From assembly GCF_021390935.1 (NCBI RefSeq), contig NZ_JAJPUI010000007.1:124001-188000 (forward strand): 64,000 nt of DNA, read 5' to 3'. Positions 27,465-37,550 of the stretch are shown in pieces. The DNA comes from Streptomyces sp. CC228A. GTDB taxonomy: Bacteria; Actinomycetota; Actinomycetes; Streptomycetales; Streptomycetaceae. The stretch's first letter is position 1, and the number at the start of each line of letters is the position of its first letter. The position numbers were made by a program, and so were the translations under genes. The notes under the pieces are model-generated. The model made no database searches. It was not told the origin of the DNA and was given only the letters and a program-made list of their open reading frames with translations.

Positions 27465-28979
27465 GTGACCGAGCGGACGTCCGAGAGCCGGCAGCCCGAG
27501 CAGGGGCGCTCCGCCCGGGAGCCGGCCGACCAGGAGGCCGCGGGCGGCGAGGACACCGGGGCCGCGAAACCGCCCGAGGGAGGCCCGAGGCGGGGCGTGA
27601 GCGACGCGCTCGCCGAGAACATGACGCAGGGCTGGGCGGACACCGAGCGCCGCGACCTGGCTCCCCTCCCGCAGGCGGAGCACACCGCGCGACGCCGCGC
27701 CGAGTTGTCCGCCTGCTTCCCCGGCGAGCGTCTGGTGGTCCCCGCCGGCCGGCTGAAGGTCCGCGCCAACGACACGTTCTACCCGTTCCGGCCGTCCTCC
27801 GACTACGTCTACCTGACCGGCGACCAGACCGAGGAGGCCGTGCTGGTCCTGGAGCCCGCCGAGGGCGGAGGTCACGAGGCCACCGCCTACCTGCTGCCCC
27901 GCTCGGACCGCGGCAGCGGCGAGTTCTGGCTGTCGGCCCGGGGCGAGCTGTGGGACGGCCGGCGCAACAGCCTCGCCGAGAACGAGCAGGTGCTCGGCCT
28001 GCGCTGCGCGGACGTCCGCACCCTGGCCGGCGCGCTGCGGGAGGCCGCGGGTCCGGTCCGGTTGCTGCGCGGCCACGACTCCGCGGTGGAGGAGGCCCTG
28101 CGCGACAAGGCGACCGCCGAGCGGGACGAGGAGTTCCGGGTCTTCCTGTCGGAGATGCGCCGGATCAAGGACGACTTCGAGATCGCCGACCTGCGCTTCG
28201 CCTGCGAGGCGACCGCGCGCGGCTTCGAGGACGTGGTGCGGGTCCTGGACAAGGCGGAGGCGACGTCCGAGCGGTACGTCGAGGGGACGTTCTTCCTGCG
28301 GGCCCGCGTGGAGGGCAACAACGTCGGCTACGCGTCGATCTGCGCGGCCGGCCCGCACGCCACCACCATCCACTGGGTGCGCAACGACGGCCCCGTACGC
28401 TCCGGGGACCTGCTGCTGATCGACGCCGGTGTGGAGACCCGCCGCCTGTACACCGCCGACATCACCCGCACGCTGCCCGTCAGCGGCCGCTTCACCCCGC
28501 TGCAGCGCACGGTGTACGACGCGGTGTACGAGGCCCAGTCGGCGGGGATCGCCGCGGTCAGGCCGGGTGCCCGCTACCGCGACTTCCACCTGGCGGCCCA
28601 GCAGGTGCTGGCCGAGCACCTGGTGTCCTGGGGCCTGTTCGGGGACATGCCGGTGGACAAGGTCCTCGAACTGGGCCTCCAGCGCCGCTGGACGATGCAC
28701 GGCACGGGCCACATGCTCGGGCTGGACGTCCACGACTGCGCGGCCGCGCGCACGGAGGCGTACGCCGACGGCGTGCTGGAACCCGGCATGGTCCTCACGG
28801 TGGAGCCGGGCCTGTACTTCCAGGTGGACGACCTGACGGTGCCGGAGGAGTACCGCGGCATCGGCGTCCGGATCGAGGACGACATCCTCGTCACCGAGGA
28901 CGGCAACGAGAACCTGTCCGCCGCGCTGCCCCGGCGGGCGGACGAGGTGGAGAACTGGATGGCCGCACTGAAGGGCTGA
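27465..28979 (+). CDS. Xaa-Pro aminopeptidase (M24B)
   Basis: 504 residues from GTG 27465, with CAGGAGG 6 bp upstream. After a ~50-residue charged tail, the N-terminal creatinase-like domain (YPFRPSSDYVYLTG) is followed by the pita-bread domain. All dinuclear metal ligands are visible: LLIDAGVE, YTADITRTL, HGTGHMLGLDVHD, VEPGLYF and VRIEDDILVT. It releases an N-terminal residue preceding proline and is cytoplasmic. A routine housekeeping peptidase of streptomycetes. Confidence 0.92.
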   Translation: MTERTSESRQPEQGRSAREPADQEAAGGEDTGAAKPPEGGPRRGVSDALAENMTQGWADTERRDLAPLPQAEHTARRRAELSACFPGERLVVPAGRLKVRANDTFYPFRPSSDYVYLTGDQTEEAVLVLEPAEGGGHEATAYLLPRSDRGSGEFWLSARGELWDGRRNSLAENEQVLGLRCADVRTLAGALREAAGPVRLLRGHDSAVEEALRDKATAERDEEFRVFLSEMRRIKDDFEIADLRFACEATARGFEDVVRVLDKAEATSERYVEGTFFLRARVEGNNVGYASICAAGPHATTIHWVRNDGPVRSGDLLLIDAGVETRRLYTADITRTLPVSGRFTPLQRTVYDAVYEAQSAGIAAVRPGARYRDFHLAAQQVLAEHLVSWGLFGDMPVDKVLELGLQRRWTMHGTGHMLGLDVHDCAAARTEAYADGVLEPGMVLTVEPGLYFQVDDLTVPEEYRGIGVRIEDDILVTEDGNENLSAALPRRADEVENWMAALKG

Positions 28980-29001
28980 CCCCGCCCCGTGCCCCCGTCC
29001 C

Positions 29002-29033
29002 GTGCCCCCGCGCCGAGAGCGGCGCGCGGGCAC
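29002..29033. terminator. Hairpin terminator, 14-bp stem with AGAG loop
   Basis: Arms 29002-29015 and 29020-29033 pair with a single mismatch, between the convergent aminopeptidase and LAL regulator genes. The remainder to 29201 contains repeated CCGTACGG half-sites. Confidence 0.7.
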
Positions 29034-29201
29034 GGCAGGGCCCCGGCCGGACGCGCCACGGCCCGGGCGCGGCCATCCCGTACGCGCCCGGAGCGGCATC
29101 CCGTACGGCCCGCGGTGGGTACTTCCGTACGGCCCGGGCGGTGCGTCCGTACGGGCCTGGGCAGTGCCTCCGTACCGGCCTGGGGCGCGGCGGCACGGGC
29201 G

Positions 29202-32200
29202 TCAGCCGGTCCGCAGGCGGGGCAGCGGGGCCACCGGACGCGGGCGCAGGTGCGGCGGGTCCGCGGCGTAGTCCTCCTCGGGCGGGAAGAACCTGGCGAG
29301 CTCGTGGCGCCCGCTGATCCGCAGTTTGCGGTAGGAGTGGGTGAGATGGGACTCGACGTTCCGCAGGCTCACCTTCAGCAGCACGGCGATGCTGCGGTTG
29401 CTCATCCCGCGGGAGGCGAGTTCGGACACCTGCCGTTCGGTGGGGGTGAGCAGGGACTCCGTGGACGCCTTGCGGGGGTCGGGGCGGCCGCCGGCGTCCC
29501 TGAGCTCCCGCTGCACCGCCTCCACCAGCCCGTCGGCGCCCAGGGAGACACCGACTTCGTTGGCACGGCGCAGCAGTTCGCGTGCGCGGCCCGCGTTGCC
29601 GGTCCGCCGGTGGGCGCGCCCCGCCGCGCACAGGGCGTGGGCGAACAGCAGCGGCGCGGGGCCGTCCTCCAGGAGTTCCACCGCCCGGTCCGCGGCCTGG
29701 AGCGCCTCGCGCCCGGACCCGGCGGCCGCCAGCGCCACCAGGGCGCGCCCGAGGGCGTGGGGCGCGGCCCAGCGGCGGGCCAGTTCGACCTCGCGCCGGG
29801 CGAGCCGGCGGGCGGTGGCGGGGTCGCCGAGGGCCAGGTGCAGTGCCGCCCGGGTGGACCGCCACGGCAGGACGGCCGGGTTGGTGACGCCCCGGCGGGC
29901 GAGTTCCTGCTCGCAGCGGGCGATCACGGCGAGGCCGCGCTGCGCCTGCCCGAGCCGGCCGAGGGCGCGCCCGGCGCTGAGCAGCAGGTGGAGCCGCCAC
30001 CAGGTGAGGGGCTGGTCCCCGGGCAGCGGCGGGGCGGTGTCGAGGAGGGCGCAGGCCCCCGCCACGTCGTCCCGCTCCAGCGCCGCGTCGATGAGCACGC
30101 TGCGGGCGAGCGCCCCGGCGTGGCAGTGGTCGGCGCCGATCCGGGCGAGCAGGTCCGACGCGTGGCGGCGTCCTCCTCGGCCGCCGCCGGGTGGCCCTGG
30201 TGCAGGTGGACCAGGCCGCGGACGGCGAGTGCCTCGGCGGTCCTGGGCACGGCGCCCTCGGCGTGGGCCAGCCCCACTTCGGTGTCCAGGTGGCGCCGGG
30301 CCCCGTCGGCGTCGCCCGCCCACAGCAGCCCGAGCAGCGCGTGGTACCAGCACGGGGAGCCGTAGGGGACGCGGGGCGCGGCCAGGACGCGCCGGGCGAT
30401 CCTCCGGACCGCCGCCGCGCAGTCACCGGTGCCCGTCCGCAGCAGCAGCACCGTGTCCAGGCGGTCTTCTTCCCCGGGTGCGGGGCGGTAGGTGCCCTCG
30501 TGGAGCCGCACGTGGGTGAGGGCGTGCCGCAGGTGCGCCGCGGTGGCGGAGTCGGCGGGTTGCGGCCCGGTCTCGCGGTGGGCCTGTTCCAGGGTCTGCC
30601 GGGCCCGGGCGGCTGGTCGAGCCGGAGCAGGACGTCGGCCAGCCGCAGGGCCTGGCGGGCGCGCTCCTCGGGGCCCGCGGCGAGCGCGGCGCGCGTCGTG
30701 AGGGCGTGGGCCGCCGCCGGCAGGTCGAGGCCCGTGAGGGCCTGGTTGCGCAGGTCCTCGGCGTGCGCGGCGAGTTCCGGCGGTATGCCGTGGAGGACGG
30801 CCTTCTCGACGAGGCGCCGGGCCGCGGCCGGGTCGCGCGGGAGGGTGCGGCGGGCCGCGTCCAGCAGCAGCCGGACCATCCACGGTTCGTCCAGGCGGTG
30901 CGCGCGCAGCAGGTGGCGCGCGGTGTCCTCGGGCGGGCCGCCGCGGTGCCGCAGGCAGCGGGCGGCGAGGCGGTGCAGTTCGGCGCGCTCCGCGCAGGGG
31001 ACGTCCTGGTAGAGGAGTCCGGCGAGGACGGGGTGGCGGAACGTCAGGTCGGCGGAGCGCAGCAGCCCCGACTCGGTGAGCCGGGTCAGGCAGCGGCAGA
31101 CGTCCTCGGCGGGCAGTCCGCACAGGTCAGCGAGGAGGGCGGCGTCGACGGGCGCGCCGAGGATGCTGACGGCACGGGCGCGCGGAGCCCGTACGGGTCG
31201 AGGCGCTTGAGCATGCACAGGATGCGCTCCTTGACCGCCTGCAGGCGCAGCCGCTCGTCGAGGCGGTCCGCGTACGGGCCGGGGGCGCGTCCGTCGGCCC
31301 CCACGCGTACGGGGAGGAGGCGCCTGCGGGGTGACCAGCCGTTCCGGGCCCCGCGGCGGCACCGGGCGGCGCGGCGCTTCCCGGTGCCGTTCCGGGCCCC
31401 GCGGCGGTACCGGGCGGCGCGGCGCTTCCCGCACTCCCGGGGGTTCCCGCACTCCCGGGGCTTCCCGCATGCCTGGGGGTTCCCGCAGGCCCGGGGCCTC
31501 CGGTGGCTCCGGGGCTTGTGGTGACTCCCGTGAATTCCGCGCGTTCCCTGCGTCCCACGCGTCCCGTGAGTCCTGCACGTCCCGTGAGTCCCGTGGCTGC
31601 CTCGTCCCCTGCGGGCCCCGGGCGGGGGTCGCCCGGGCCGGGTCCCGTGCGGATCTGCTCGGTCAGGAGGTACGGGTTGCCGCCGCTCTCGGCGATCAGG
31701 GCGTCCACGGACCCGGGGCCGCGGCTGCCGAGTGCGGCGGCGAGGTCCAGCGCGGCGCTCGGGCTCAGGTCGTGCAGGTGGATGTGGCGGTCGGGGCGGA
31801 CCCCCTCCATGAACTCGACGAGGAGGTGCCGGTCGCTGGCCGGTTCACCGCAGCGCTTGCTGGCCAGCAGCACCAGCGGGAGGCTCTCCAGGCGGCGGCC
31901 CAGGAAGCCCAGCCACAGCAGGGACTGCGGGTCGGCGTGGTGGATGCCGTCGACCGTCAGCAGCAGGGGCGTCCGCCGCGCCGCCCTGCCGACACACGCG
32001 CAGAGGCCCGCGAGCAGCGGGTAGTCGGGGTCGGCGGGGAGCAGGGCCCGCATCCACGCGTCCGCGTCGTCGGCCGCCTCGGGCAGCCGGCTCAGCAGCT
32101 GGTGCACGACCCCCAGGGGGAACCGCTGCTCGGTGGCGGTGGCGGTGGCGGCGAGCGCGAGCATGCCCCGCTCCCTGGCGGTCTCCTCGGCCCAGCGGAG

Positions 32201-32329
32201 GAGTGACGTCTTCCCGGTCCCGATGATCCCCTCCACCAGCCCGACGGCGCCGGCGCCCCCTCTCGCGGAGTCGAGCATCTCGGTGATGATCTGCGATTCT
32301 TCGCTTCTGCCGTACAGTTCCCGGGGCAC
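29202..32329 (-). CDS. LuxR-family LAL transcriptional regulator (four frameshifts)
   Basis: Large ATP-binding LuxR regulator, about 1,040 residues if repaired. GTG 32329 is preceded by AGGAGG with 10-bp spacing. N-terminal ATPase: GIIGTGKTSLL (Walker A) and LLLTVDGIHHAD (Walker B). The middle is a helical TPR-like region, and the C-terminus a LuxR helix-turn-helix (LTPTERQVSELASRGMSNR...VESHLTHSYRKL). The frame changes near 31295, 31180, 30612 and 30168, and each is fixed by adding one base. It is divergent from the first BGC operon, so it is a likely pathway or global activator. Confidence 0.85.
31339..31497. repeat. 48-bp x2 and 18-bp x4 tandem repeats inside the LAL gene
   Basis: Two 48-bp units (31339-31434) abut four 18-bp units (TTCCCGCAC/TGCCTGGGG-like, 31426-31497). 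They encode a Gly/Ala/Pro linker between the ATPase domain and the helical region. Confidence 0.8.
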
Positions 32330-32648
32330 CGGCCCCACACCTCCTGGCTGAACAGCGGAACGACCTGGCTGACGAGGAAAGGGCACGGCGTCGACTCAGT
32401 GGCGGGGGCACCCGTGCCCGGGCACGGCGGTCCGGCGCCGCCGGTACCGTGTCGCGATCACGGCGGGGATATCGCCACCACGGCGGAAGGGAATTCTCCG
32501 GAAAGGCCGGAAGGCATGTCGGCGATCCCCCCTCTCCGACCCCCCGGGCCACCTGTGGACGCCGTACACCGGTGACGCGAGCCGACGCTACACGACAGGC
32601 CGCCGTATTTGTACGCCGCCGCCCTTTGATCCGTTGCCGGACGTGTTT

Positions 32649-32707
32649 CTTCGGCCAGTGCTTCGGTGCTCCCGTATTGAAGTAGGTGAGTACCCCACAG
32701 GTACCTT
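32649..32707 (+). promoter_or_regulatory. Promoter with CTTCGG direct repeats (site 1)
   Basis: CTTCGG at 32649 and 32661 (12 bp apart), then CCGTATTGA. The -35 TTGAAG is at 32677 and the -10 GTACCT (32701) or TACCTT (32702) comes 18-19 bp later. The same module recurs at 35706 and 42944. It faces the operon starting at 32821. Inferred binding site of the cluster SARP. Confidence 0.7.
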
Positions 32708-32820
32708 CGACTCGGTTTTCCGGCGGCGACCGGATGACCAAGAGGAATCCGCCGCCGGGTGCACCGTCCGTGCACGGCCGACCTGTTGGCGGAAATCCGA
32801 TGGAAGGAGCGGTGTCCGGC

Positions 32821-33210
32821 GTGTCCGCGACCAGTGAGGAGCTGCGTCCGCCCCGCCCCGCCCGGCCGGGCCCGGACGGGGAGGCACCGCCGGGCGGCGG
32901 CCGCCCCGAGCCGCCCGTCCCGCGGCTCACCGGCGTCCTGCCGTACGGGTACGCGCAGACGGGGCAGGCGGTCCTGGCACCGACCGCGCTGCGCCGCACC
33001 GCGCTGCGCAGGCGGCCGGCCCGGGACGGCGCCCCGGGGCTGCCGCTCGACCGGGCGCCGCTGAGGCCGGCCGCGCTCATCCGGCGCGACGGCCGCACAT
33101 GGACCTTCGCGTGGCGGTACGCCCGCCCGCGGAGGGACCGGCGCGCAGGGCCCCGCCTGCCGGCGGACGCCGCCGGCGCGTACCGCCGCCTGCTGCGGGG
33201 CAGCCGGTGA
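32821..33210 (+). CDS. Small protein of unknown function, first gene of BGC operon
   Basis: 129 residues, Arg/Pro-rich, with a central stretch LTGVLPYGYAQTGQAVLAP and a C-terminal RRDGRTWTFAWRYA. I do not recognise the family. GTG 32821 has AAGGAG about 11 bp upstream; GTG 32812 and ATG 32800 are alternatives. The stop overlaps the thioesterase GTG (GTGA), so the two are translationally coupled. It is preceded by promoter site 1, so it is expressed with the cluster. Confidence 0.55.
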   Translation: MSATSEELRPPRPARPGPDGEAPPGGGRPEPPVPRLTGVLPYGYAQTGQAVLAPTALRRTALRRRPARDGAPGLPLDRAPLRPAALIRRDGRTWTFAWRYARPRRDRRAGPRLPADAAGAYRRLLRGSR

Positions 33211-33942
33211 GGGCCGCCCCGTCCGTGCGCCTGTTCTGCTTCCCGTACGCAGGAGCGTCGGCGGGCGTGTACCTGCCGTGGGCGGACGTGCTCGGCCCGG
33301 CCGTGGTGGTCACACCCGTCGAACTGCCCGGCCGCGGCCGCCGTTCCCGCGCCCGCCCGTGCCACCGCATGGGAGCACTGCTGGAGGAGGTCCTGCCGTA
33401 CGTCGCCCGCATGTGCGACCGGCCGTTCGCGCTGTACGGCCACGGCTTCGGCGCCCTCCTCGCGTACGAGGTCGCGGCGCGGCTGGAGTGGCGGCACGAC
33501 GCGGCCGCCGAGCGGCTGTACGTGTCGGGGTGCGGCGCCCCCGGCCGCGCGGCGGCGCGGAGCGGCCGGGCGGGCCGCCCGACGCCGGGCTGCCGCGCCG
33601 GCCCGCCCAGCGGGGCCGACCGCCCGACGGCGCCTCCCGCGGGAGTCGGGGGCCGGGCTGCCTCCGGCGCTACGGGCGGACCTGGCCGTCGCGGAGTCGT
33701 ACGAGCGCGACCCCCGGCACGTGGTGCACTGCCCGGTCACGGCGATGGCCGGCCGGGACGACCGCTCCGTCACCGCCGCGCGCGTCGCCGCCTGGCGGGG
33801 CTGCACCCGCCGGTCCCTGCGCGTCGACGTGTTCCCCGGCGGGCACGACTTCCCGCGCACCGCGGCCCGTGAGGTGCTGGCCGTCTTCAGCCGCGACCTC
33901 CTGCACCCGGCCGCCGGTCGCGCCGCGACCACGCGTCGGTGA
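33207..33942 (+). CDS. Type II thioesterase (two frameshifts)
   Basis: Starts in a GTGA overlap. LFCFPYAGASAGVYLPW and ELPGRGRRSR are classic RifR/TEII openings, YGHGFGALLAYE is the nucleophile elbow (here G-H-G-F-G, with Gly where the catalytic Ser normally sits), and PGGHDFPR supplies the His. Frame breaks near 33545-33590 and 33640-33660 are both repaired by adding single bases. The Ser-to-Gly change could make it catalytically weak, or a sequencing error could be responsible. TEIIs clear mis-primed carrier domains. A second TEII lies at 48037. Confidence 0.75.
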
Positions 33943-34059
33943 CGGTGCGGGGTGCGGCCCCCGCCGGGGTCGGCGCCGCCCGCGGCGGGCAGGCCGGAAA
34001 CCCCGCGCGCCCGGTGGGAGGCCCCTGCGGGGCCGCCGGGCGGGGCGGGTCCCGGGAAC

Positions 34060-34099
34060 GGCAACAAGAATTGCCCGGCCCGCGGGCGCTCCCCATCCT
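34060..34099 (+). promoter_or_regulatory. GGCAACAA element and promoter before methyltransferase
   Basis: GGCAACAA (34060-34067) sits three bases before TTGCCC (-35, 34071). A 17-bp spacer leads to CATCCT (-10-like, 34094). The block from GGCAACAA to the RBS closely matches the minus-strand promoter at 51881-51920. Confidence 0.6.
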
Positions 34100-34118
34100 G
34101 GCGGCCGGAGGTGAGCGT

Positions 34119-35001
34119 ATGACCGCACATCGCACAGAGGACCCGGGTCGGGACGCCTTCGGCGCCGAACTGGAGCAGGAGGCCGAGCTGCACGCCGGCT
34201 TCATGGGAGAGGCGGCCCGCTGGCTGGCGGAGCTGCTCGGCCCGGACGAGCGGGGGCCGCGGCGGTACGCCGCGTGCTGGACGCCGGCTGCGGACCGGGC
34301 GCGGCCGCCTGCGCGCTCGCCCGCGTCTTCCCCGGGCGGAGGTCGTCGCCGTCGACGAGTCACCCGGACTGCTCGCGCGCACCCTCCATCGCGCCGGCGA
34401 GCACGGCGTGGGGGCGCGGGTCACCACGCACCGGGCGGAACTGCCCACCGGCTACGACCGGCTGGGCCCGGCCGACGTGATCTGGACGGGCGGCGCCGTG
34501 CCCCGGCTCGGCGACCAGCAGGCGGCCCTCAAGGCGCTGGCCGCCGAGCTGCGGCCGGGCGGTCTCCTCGCCGTGGCCGAGCCCGTGCTGCCGCCGCGCT
34601 TCCTGCCCCGGGACATCGGCCTCGGGCGCCCCGGCCTCCAGGCACGCCTCGACGCCGCGTCGGAGGACCACGCCGCCGCGCTGCGCGCCCGCCTCCCCGG
34701 CGCGACCTCCGTGGTCGAGGACTGGCCGGCGCTGCTGGCCTGCGCGGGGCTGGTGCCCACCGGCACCCGCACGTTCCTGATCGATCTGCCGGCCCCGCTG
34801 GGCCTGCCCGCGCGCCGGCACCTGCACACCCGGCTCACCCGGCTCCTCGGCGTCCTCGGCGACCGGCTGGACCTCGCGGACCGGCTGACGGTGGAGCAGC
34901 TCGTCGACGGGGACGCCTGCACGAGCATCCTGTGGCGGCCCGACGCCTTCTACCTCGCGGCGGTGACCGTGCACACCGCCCGGCTCTGCGCCCGCACCTG
35001 A
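34119..35001 (+). CDS. Class I SAM-dependent methyltransferase (two frameshifts)
   Basis: ATG 34119 with GGAGG 7 bp upstream. Repaired sequence has motif I RVLDAGCGPGAAACALARVF, then EVVAVDESPGLLAR (acidic residue binding the ribose), then PADVIWTGGAVPRLG and LRPGGLLAVAEP. About 294 residues. The shifts lie near 34270 and in the CCCGGGCGG at 34328-34335. The substrate is unknown. In a dithiolopyrrolone context it could N-methylate the pyrrolinone (as in thiolutin-type compounds) or S-methylate the reduced dithiol for protection. Confidence 0.78.
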
Positions 35002-35606
35002 CCACCGCACGCACCGCGTGCACCGCGCAGCGGCGACGGGCGAACGGGCGGCGCGCTCGGGCAGCGCGGCACGGGCGACCGGGCGGCGCGGCGGGGGCAG
35101 ATCGGGGGCTCGGGGAGGTCGGCGGCGCGCTCGGGCGGCGCGACGGGGGCAGGTCGGGGGCTCGGGCAGCGCGGGGAGGTCGGGCGACACGGGCGGCTCG
35201 CTCGGGCGGCGCGGCGGGGGCGGATCGGGGGCTCGGGGGCGGCTCCCCGCCTTCGTGCGGCGCGCCGCCCGGCCCTGCCCGACGCCGCCCGTCCTTGCCC
35301 GGCGCGGGCCGGCCCGCGCGCGCGGCCGGCCCGGTGGCGCCGCTTCCGTGCCGGCGCGGGCGACCGTGGCAGACCGCCCGCGCGGGCCGCCCCCGGTCGA
35401 CCGTCTCCGCGTCCCTGCCGTCAGCCGTGCCGTTCCTGCCGGGCGCCGCCAGGGTGCCCGGCCGGACCCGTCCGGCCATCCGCATCCGCCGACCGGCCCC
35501 GCGGGCCGGCCCGCAGTCCGCCGCCTCCGGTCCCGTACCGTCGCCCCGCGCCGTTGCAGGAGGAGGAATTCCGGTCGGCAGCGCCTTTCACCGGCGCGCC
35601 TTCCAT
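35002..35606. other. Intergenic low-complexity region
   Basis: About 600 bp without a supported gene. 35035-35230 is a degenerate repeat of GGCGGCGCG / GGGGGCTCGGG blocks. The rest is Pro/Arg-codon-like low complexity. A T-rich terminator and promoter site 2 follow it. Confidence 0.45.
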
Positions 35607-35630
35607 AAAGAGCGACGGGTCTCTTTTTTT
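35607..35630 (+). terminator. Intrinsic terminator with T-run
   Basis: AAAGAG, an 8-base loop, CTCTTT, then a run of T to 35630. This is a rare classical intrinsic terminator in this GC-rich window. It lies 76 bp upstream of promoter site 2, so it should insulate the SARP gene from read-through. Confidence 0.7.
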
Positions 35631-35705
35631 CACGTCCCGACCCGTCGGTCTCCGAGGTCCGGGATTCCGCCTTCCCGGGCTTCTTCCTCCCCGCTGCCCC
35701 CGATT

Positions 35706-35763
35706 CTTCGGTCAGCCCTACGGTGCCACCGTATTGAGGCCGCCGCCCCCGCACTCCTAGGTT
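35706..35763 (+). promoter_or_regulatory. Promoter with CTTCGG direct repeats (site 2, SARP gene)
   Basis: CTTCGG (35706) and CTACGG (35718) are 12 bp apart, then CCGTATTGA. -35 TTGAGG (35734), 18-bp spacer, -10 TAGGTT (35758). Same layout as sites at 32649 and 42944. Suggests SARP autoregulation. Confidence 0.75.
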
Positions 35764-35830
35764 CCCTTCCCGGGAAGCCGGAAGGCGCCGGGAGAACCGC
35801 ACCGGCCCGTGTGAGTCACGGAGGAAGCGT

Positions 35831-36655
35831 GTGAAGATTCAGGTTCTGGGCCCGCTCCACGCCGAGGCGGGCGGACTCCCGGCCGTCCCCACCGCGGGCA
35901 AGGCCCGGCAGATCCTCGCTCTCCTCGCGCTCCACCCGGGGCAGGTCGTCCCGGTGGCCGCGCTGCGGGACGAGATCTGGGGGCCCCGGCCGCCCCGCAG
36001 CGCGCAGACGACCCTGCAGACGTACATCCTCCGCCTGCGCCGCTGCCTGGCCGCCGCCCTCGGCCAGGACGGCGCGGTGCGGGCACGGCAGTTGCTCGCG
36101 ACCGGCCACGGCGGCTACCTGCTGCGGGCCGACCCGGCCGACGTCGACGCCTTCGCGTTCCAGCGCGCGGCGCGGGCCGGGCACGAGGCCTTCGAGGACG
36201 GCGACAGCGAGCGCGCGGCGCGCCTGCTGCGCGAGGCGCTGGCGCTGTGGCGAGGGCCCGCGCTGGTCGACGTACGGACCGGGAGCGCGCTGCGGATCCA
36301 GCTGGTCCGGCTGGAGGAGAGCCGGCTGCTGGCCGTCGAGCGGCGCATCGACGCGGAACTCAGACTCGGCCTGCACGGCGGGCTCCTCGCCGAGCTGCGC
36401 GAGCTGACGGAGCGCCACCCCCGCGACGAGCGGCTGCACGCGCAGGCGATGGTGGCGTTCTACCGCTCCGGCCGGCAGGCGGCGGCCCTGGAGCTGTACC
36501 GCAGGCTGCGCCGCGGTCTGGTCGACGAGCTGGGCATCGAGCCGTCGCCGCAGCTCCAGCGGCTGCACCAGGCCGTGCTCTCCGTCGATCCGCGGCTCGA
36601 CGTCGCCGCGCAGGGCGGCCGGCCGACCCCGACCTTCGACCTGTACGCGGCCTGA
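35831..36655 (+). CDS. SARP-family transcriptional activator
   Basis: 274 residues from GTG 35831, with GGAGGAAGC upstream. The N-terminal OmpR-like winged helix (KIQVLGPLHAEAGG...KARQILALLALHPGQVVPVAALRDEIWG) is followed by the BTAD helical domain (DVDAFAFQRAARAG...QLVRLEESRLLAVERRIDAEL...DELGIEPSPQLQRLH). This is the short SARP architecture without an ATPase, normally a pathway-specific activator that binds direct repeats just upstream of -35. The CTTCGG repeats at its own promoter and two others fit this. Confidence 0.93.
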   Translation: MKIQVLGPLHAEAGGLPAVPTAGKARQILALLALHPGQVVPVAALRDEIWGPRPPRSAQTTLQTYILRLRRCLAAALGQDGAVRARQLLATGHGGYLLRADPADVDAFAFQRAARAGHEAFEDGDSERAARLLREALALWRGPALVDVRTGSALRIQLVRLEESRLLAVERRIDAELRLGLHGGLLAELRELTERHPRDERLHAQAMVAFYRSGRQAAALELYRRLRRGLVDELGIEPSPQLQRLHQAVLSVDPRLDVAAQGGRPTPTFDLYAA

Positions 36656-36772
36656 CCGGCCCAAAGCGGCCGCCCCGTGGGGCCGGGCTCCGCCCCGGGC
36701 TGCGGCCCGGAACCGCGGGAGGCCGCGGCAGTCCGGCCGGGGCCGACACCGACCGAAAGGTGACGTGACACA

Positions 36773-37237
36773 GTGACGGACCGGATCCCGACGATGTACG
36801 AGTGGGCCGGAGGCGCCGAGGCGCTGGGGCGGCTCACCGAGGAGTTCTACTCCCGCGTGCGCAAGGACCCCTTGCTCGCGCCGCTGTTCGCCCACATGGC
36901 GGAGGACCACCCGCAGCACGTCGCCGTGTTCCTCGGCGAGGTGCTCGGCGGTCCGGAGCGCTACACCGAGCAGCACGGCGGCTACCCGCACATGCTGTCC
37001 CGGCACCGCGGCCGGGCCATCAGGCCGGAGCAGCGGGCCCGCTGGGTGGAGTTGATGCTGGAGGCCATGGACGTGGCGGGACTGCCCGACGACGCGGAGT
37101 TCCGCTCCGCGTTCGTGGGGTACATCGAGTTCGGTTCGCGCCGGGCGATGGCCAACTCCCAGCCGGGCGTGGCGCCGTCGTCCCGTACCACCATCAAGAA
37201 GTGGGGCTGGGGCGAGGCGCTGCCGGGCGACGACTGA
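36773..37237 (+). CDS. Truncated (group II-like) hemoglobin
   Basis: 154 residues. LTEEFYSRVRKDPLLAPLF, HPQHVAVFLGEVLGGPERYTE and HGGYPHMLSRHRGRAI (proximal His region) follow the trHb pattern. It starts at GTG 36773, 12 bp after GAAAGG. Established: globin genes of this kind occur in holomycin-type dithiolopyrrolone clusters. It may supply or sense oxygen for the several flavin oxidases here; the actual role is unproven. Confidence 0.88.
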   Translation: MTDRIPTMYEWAGGAEALGRLTEEFYSRVRKDPLLAPLFAHMAEDHPQHVAVFLGEVLGGPERYTEQHGGYPHMLSRHRGRAIRPEQRARWVELMLEAMDVAGLPDDAEFRSAFVGYIEFGSRRAMANSQPGVAPSSRTTIKKWGWGEALPGDD

Positions 37238-37258
37238 ACCGGCCGGCTTCCCGGTATC

Positions 37259-37299
37259 GGCAACAAAGGTGGTGCGACCGCCCCGGCGGGTCCCAGCAT
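37259..37299 (+). promoter_or_regulatory. GGCAACAA element, promoter-like, before peptide/MFS genes
   Basis: GGCAACAA (37259-37266), three bases, TGGTGC (37270), 18-bp spacer, CAGCAT (37294). Same spacing as the element at 34060 but a weaker -35. It would serve the His-rich ORF and the exporter. Confidence 0.45.
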
Positions 37300-37550
37300 G
37301 GGGCCGGCGGCGGCCACCACGGTCCCGGGGGCCTCAGACCCGGGCCGGTCCGCCGGAGGACGGCCGACCGGGGTGCGCGCGGCGCTCCCGGACCGCCCCC
37401 GGACGGTCCCCGGTGCCCGCCCCGCGCCCGGCCGACCGACCGCGCCCCGACCGCACCCGGACCGCGTCCCGACCAGCGGTCGGCCGCCGCGGCAGCCGCC
37501 CTGATCCCGCTCACCCGAGCGACCCGAGCGACCCGAACGAGGAGTTCCCC

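Noticed and set aside
34054..34059. SigR/SigE-type promoter (GGGAAC)
   Set aside because: No matching -10 at the required distance; the TTGCCC/CATCCT pair is better placed.
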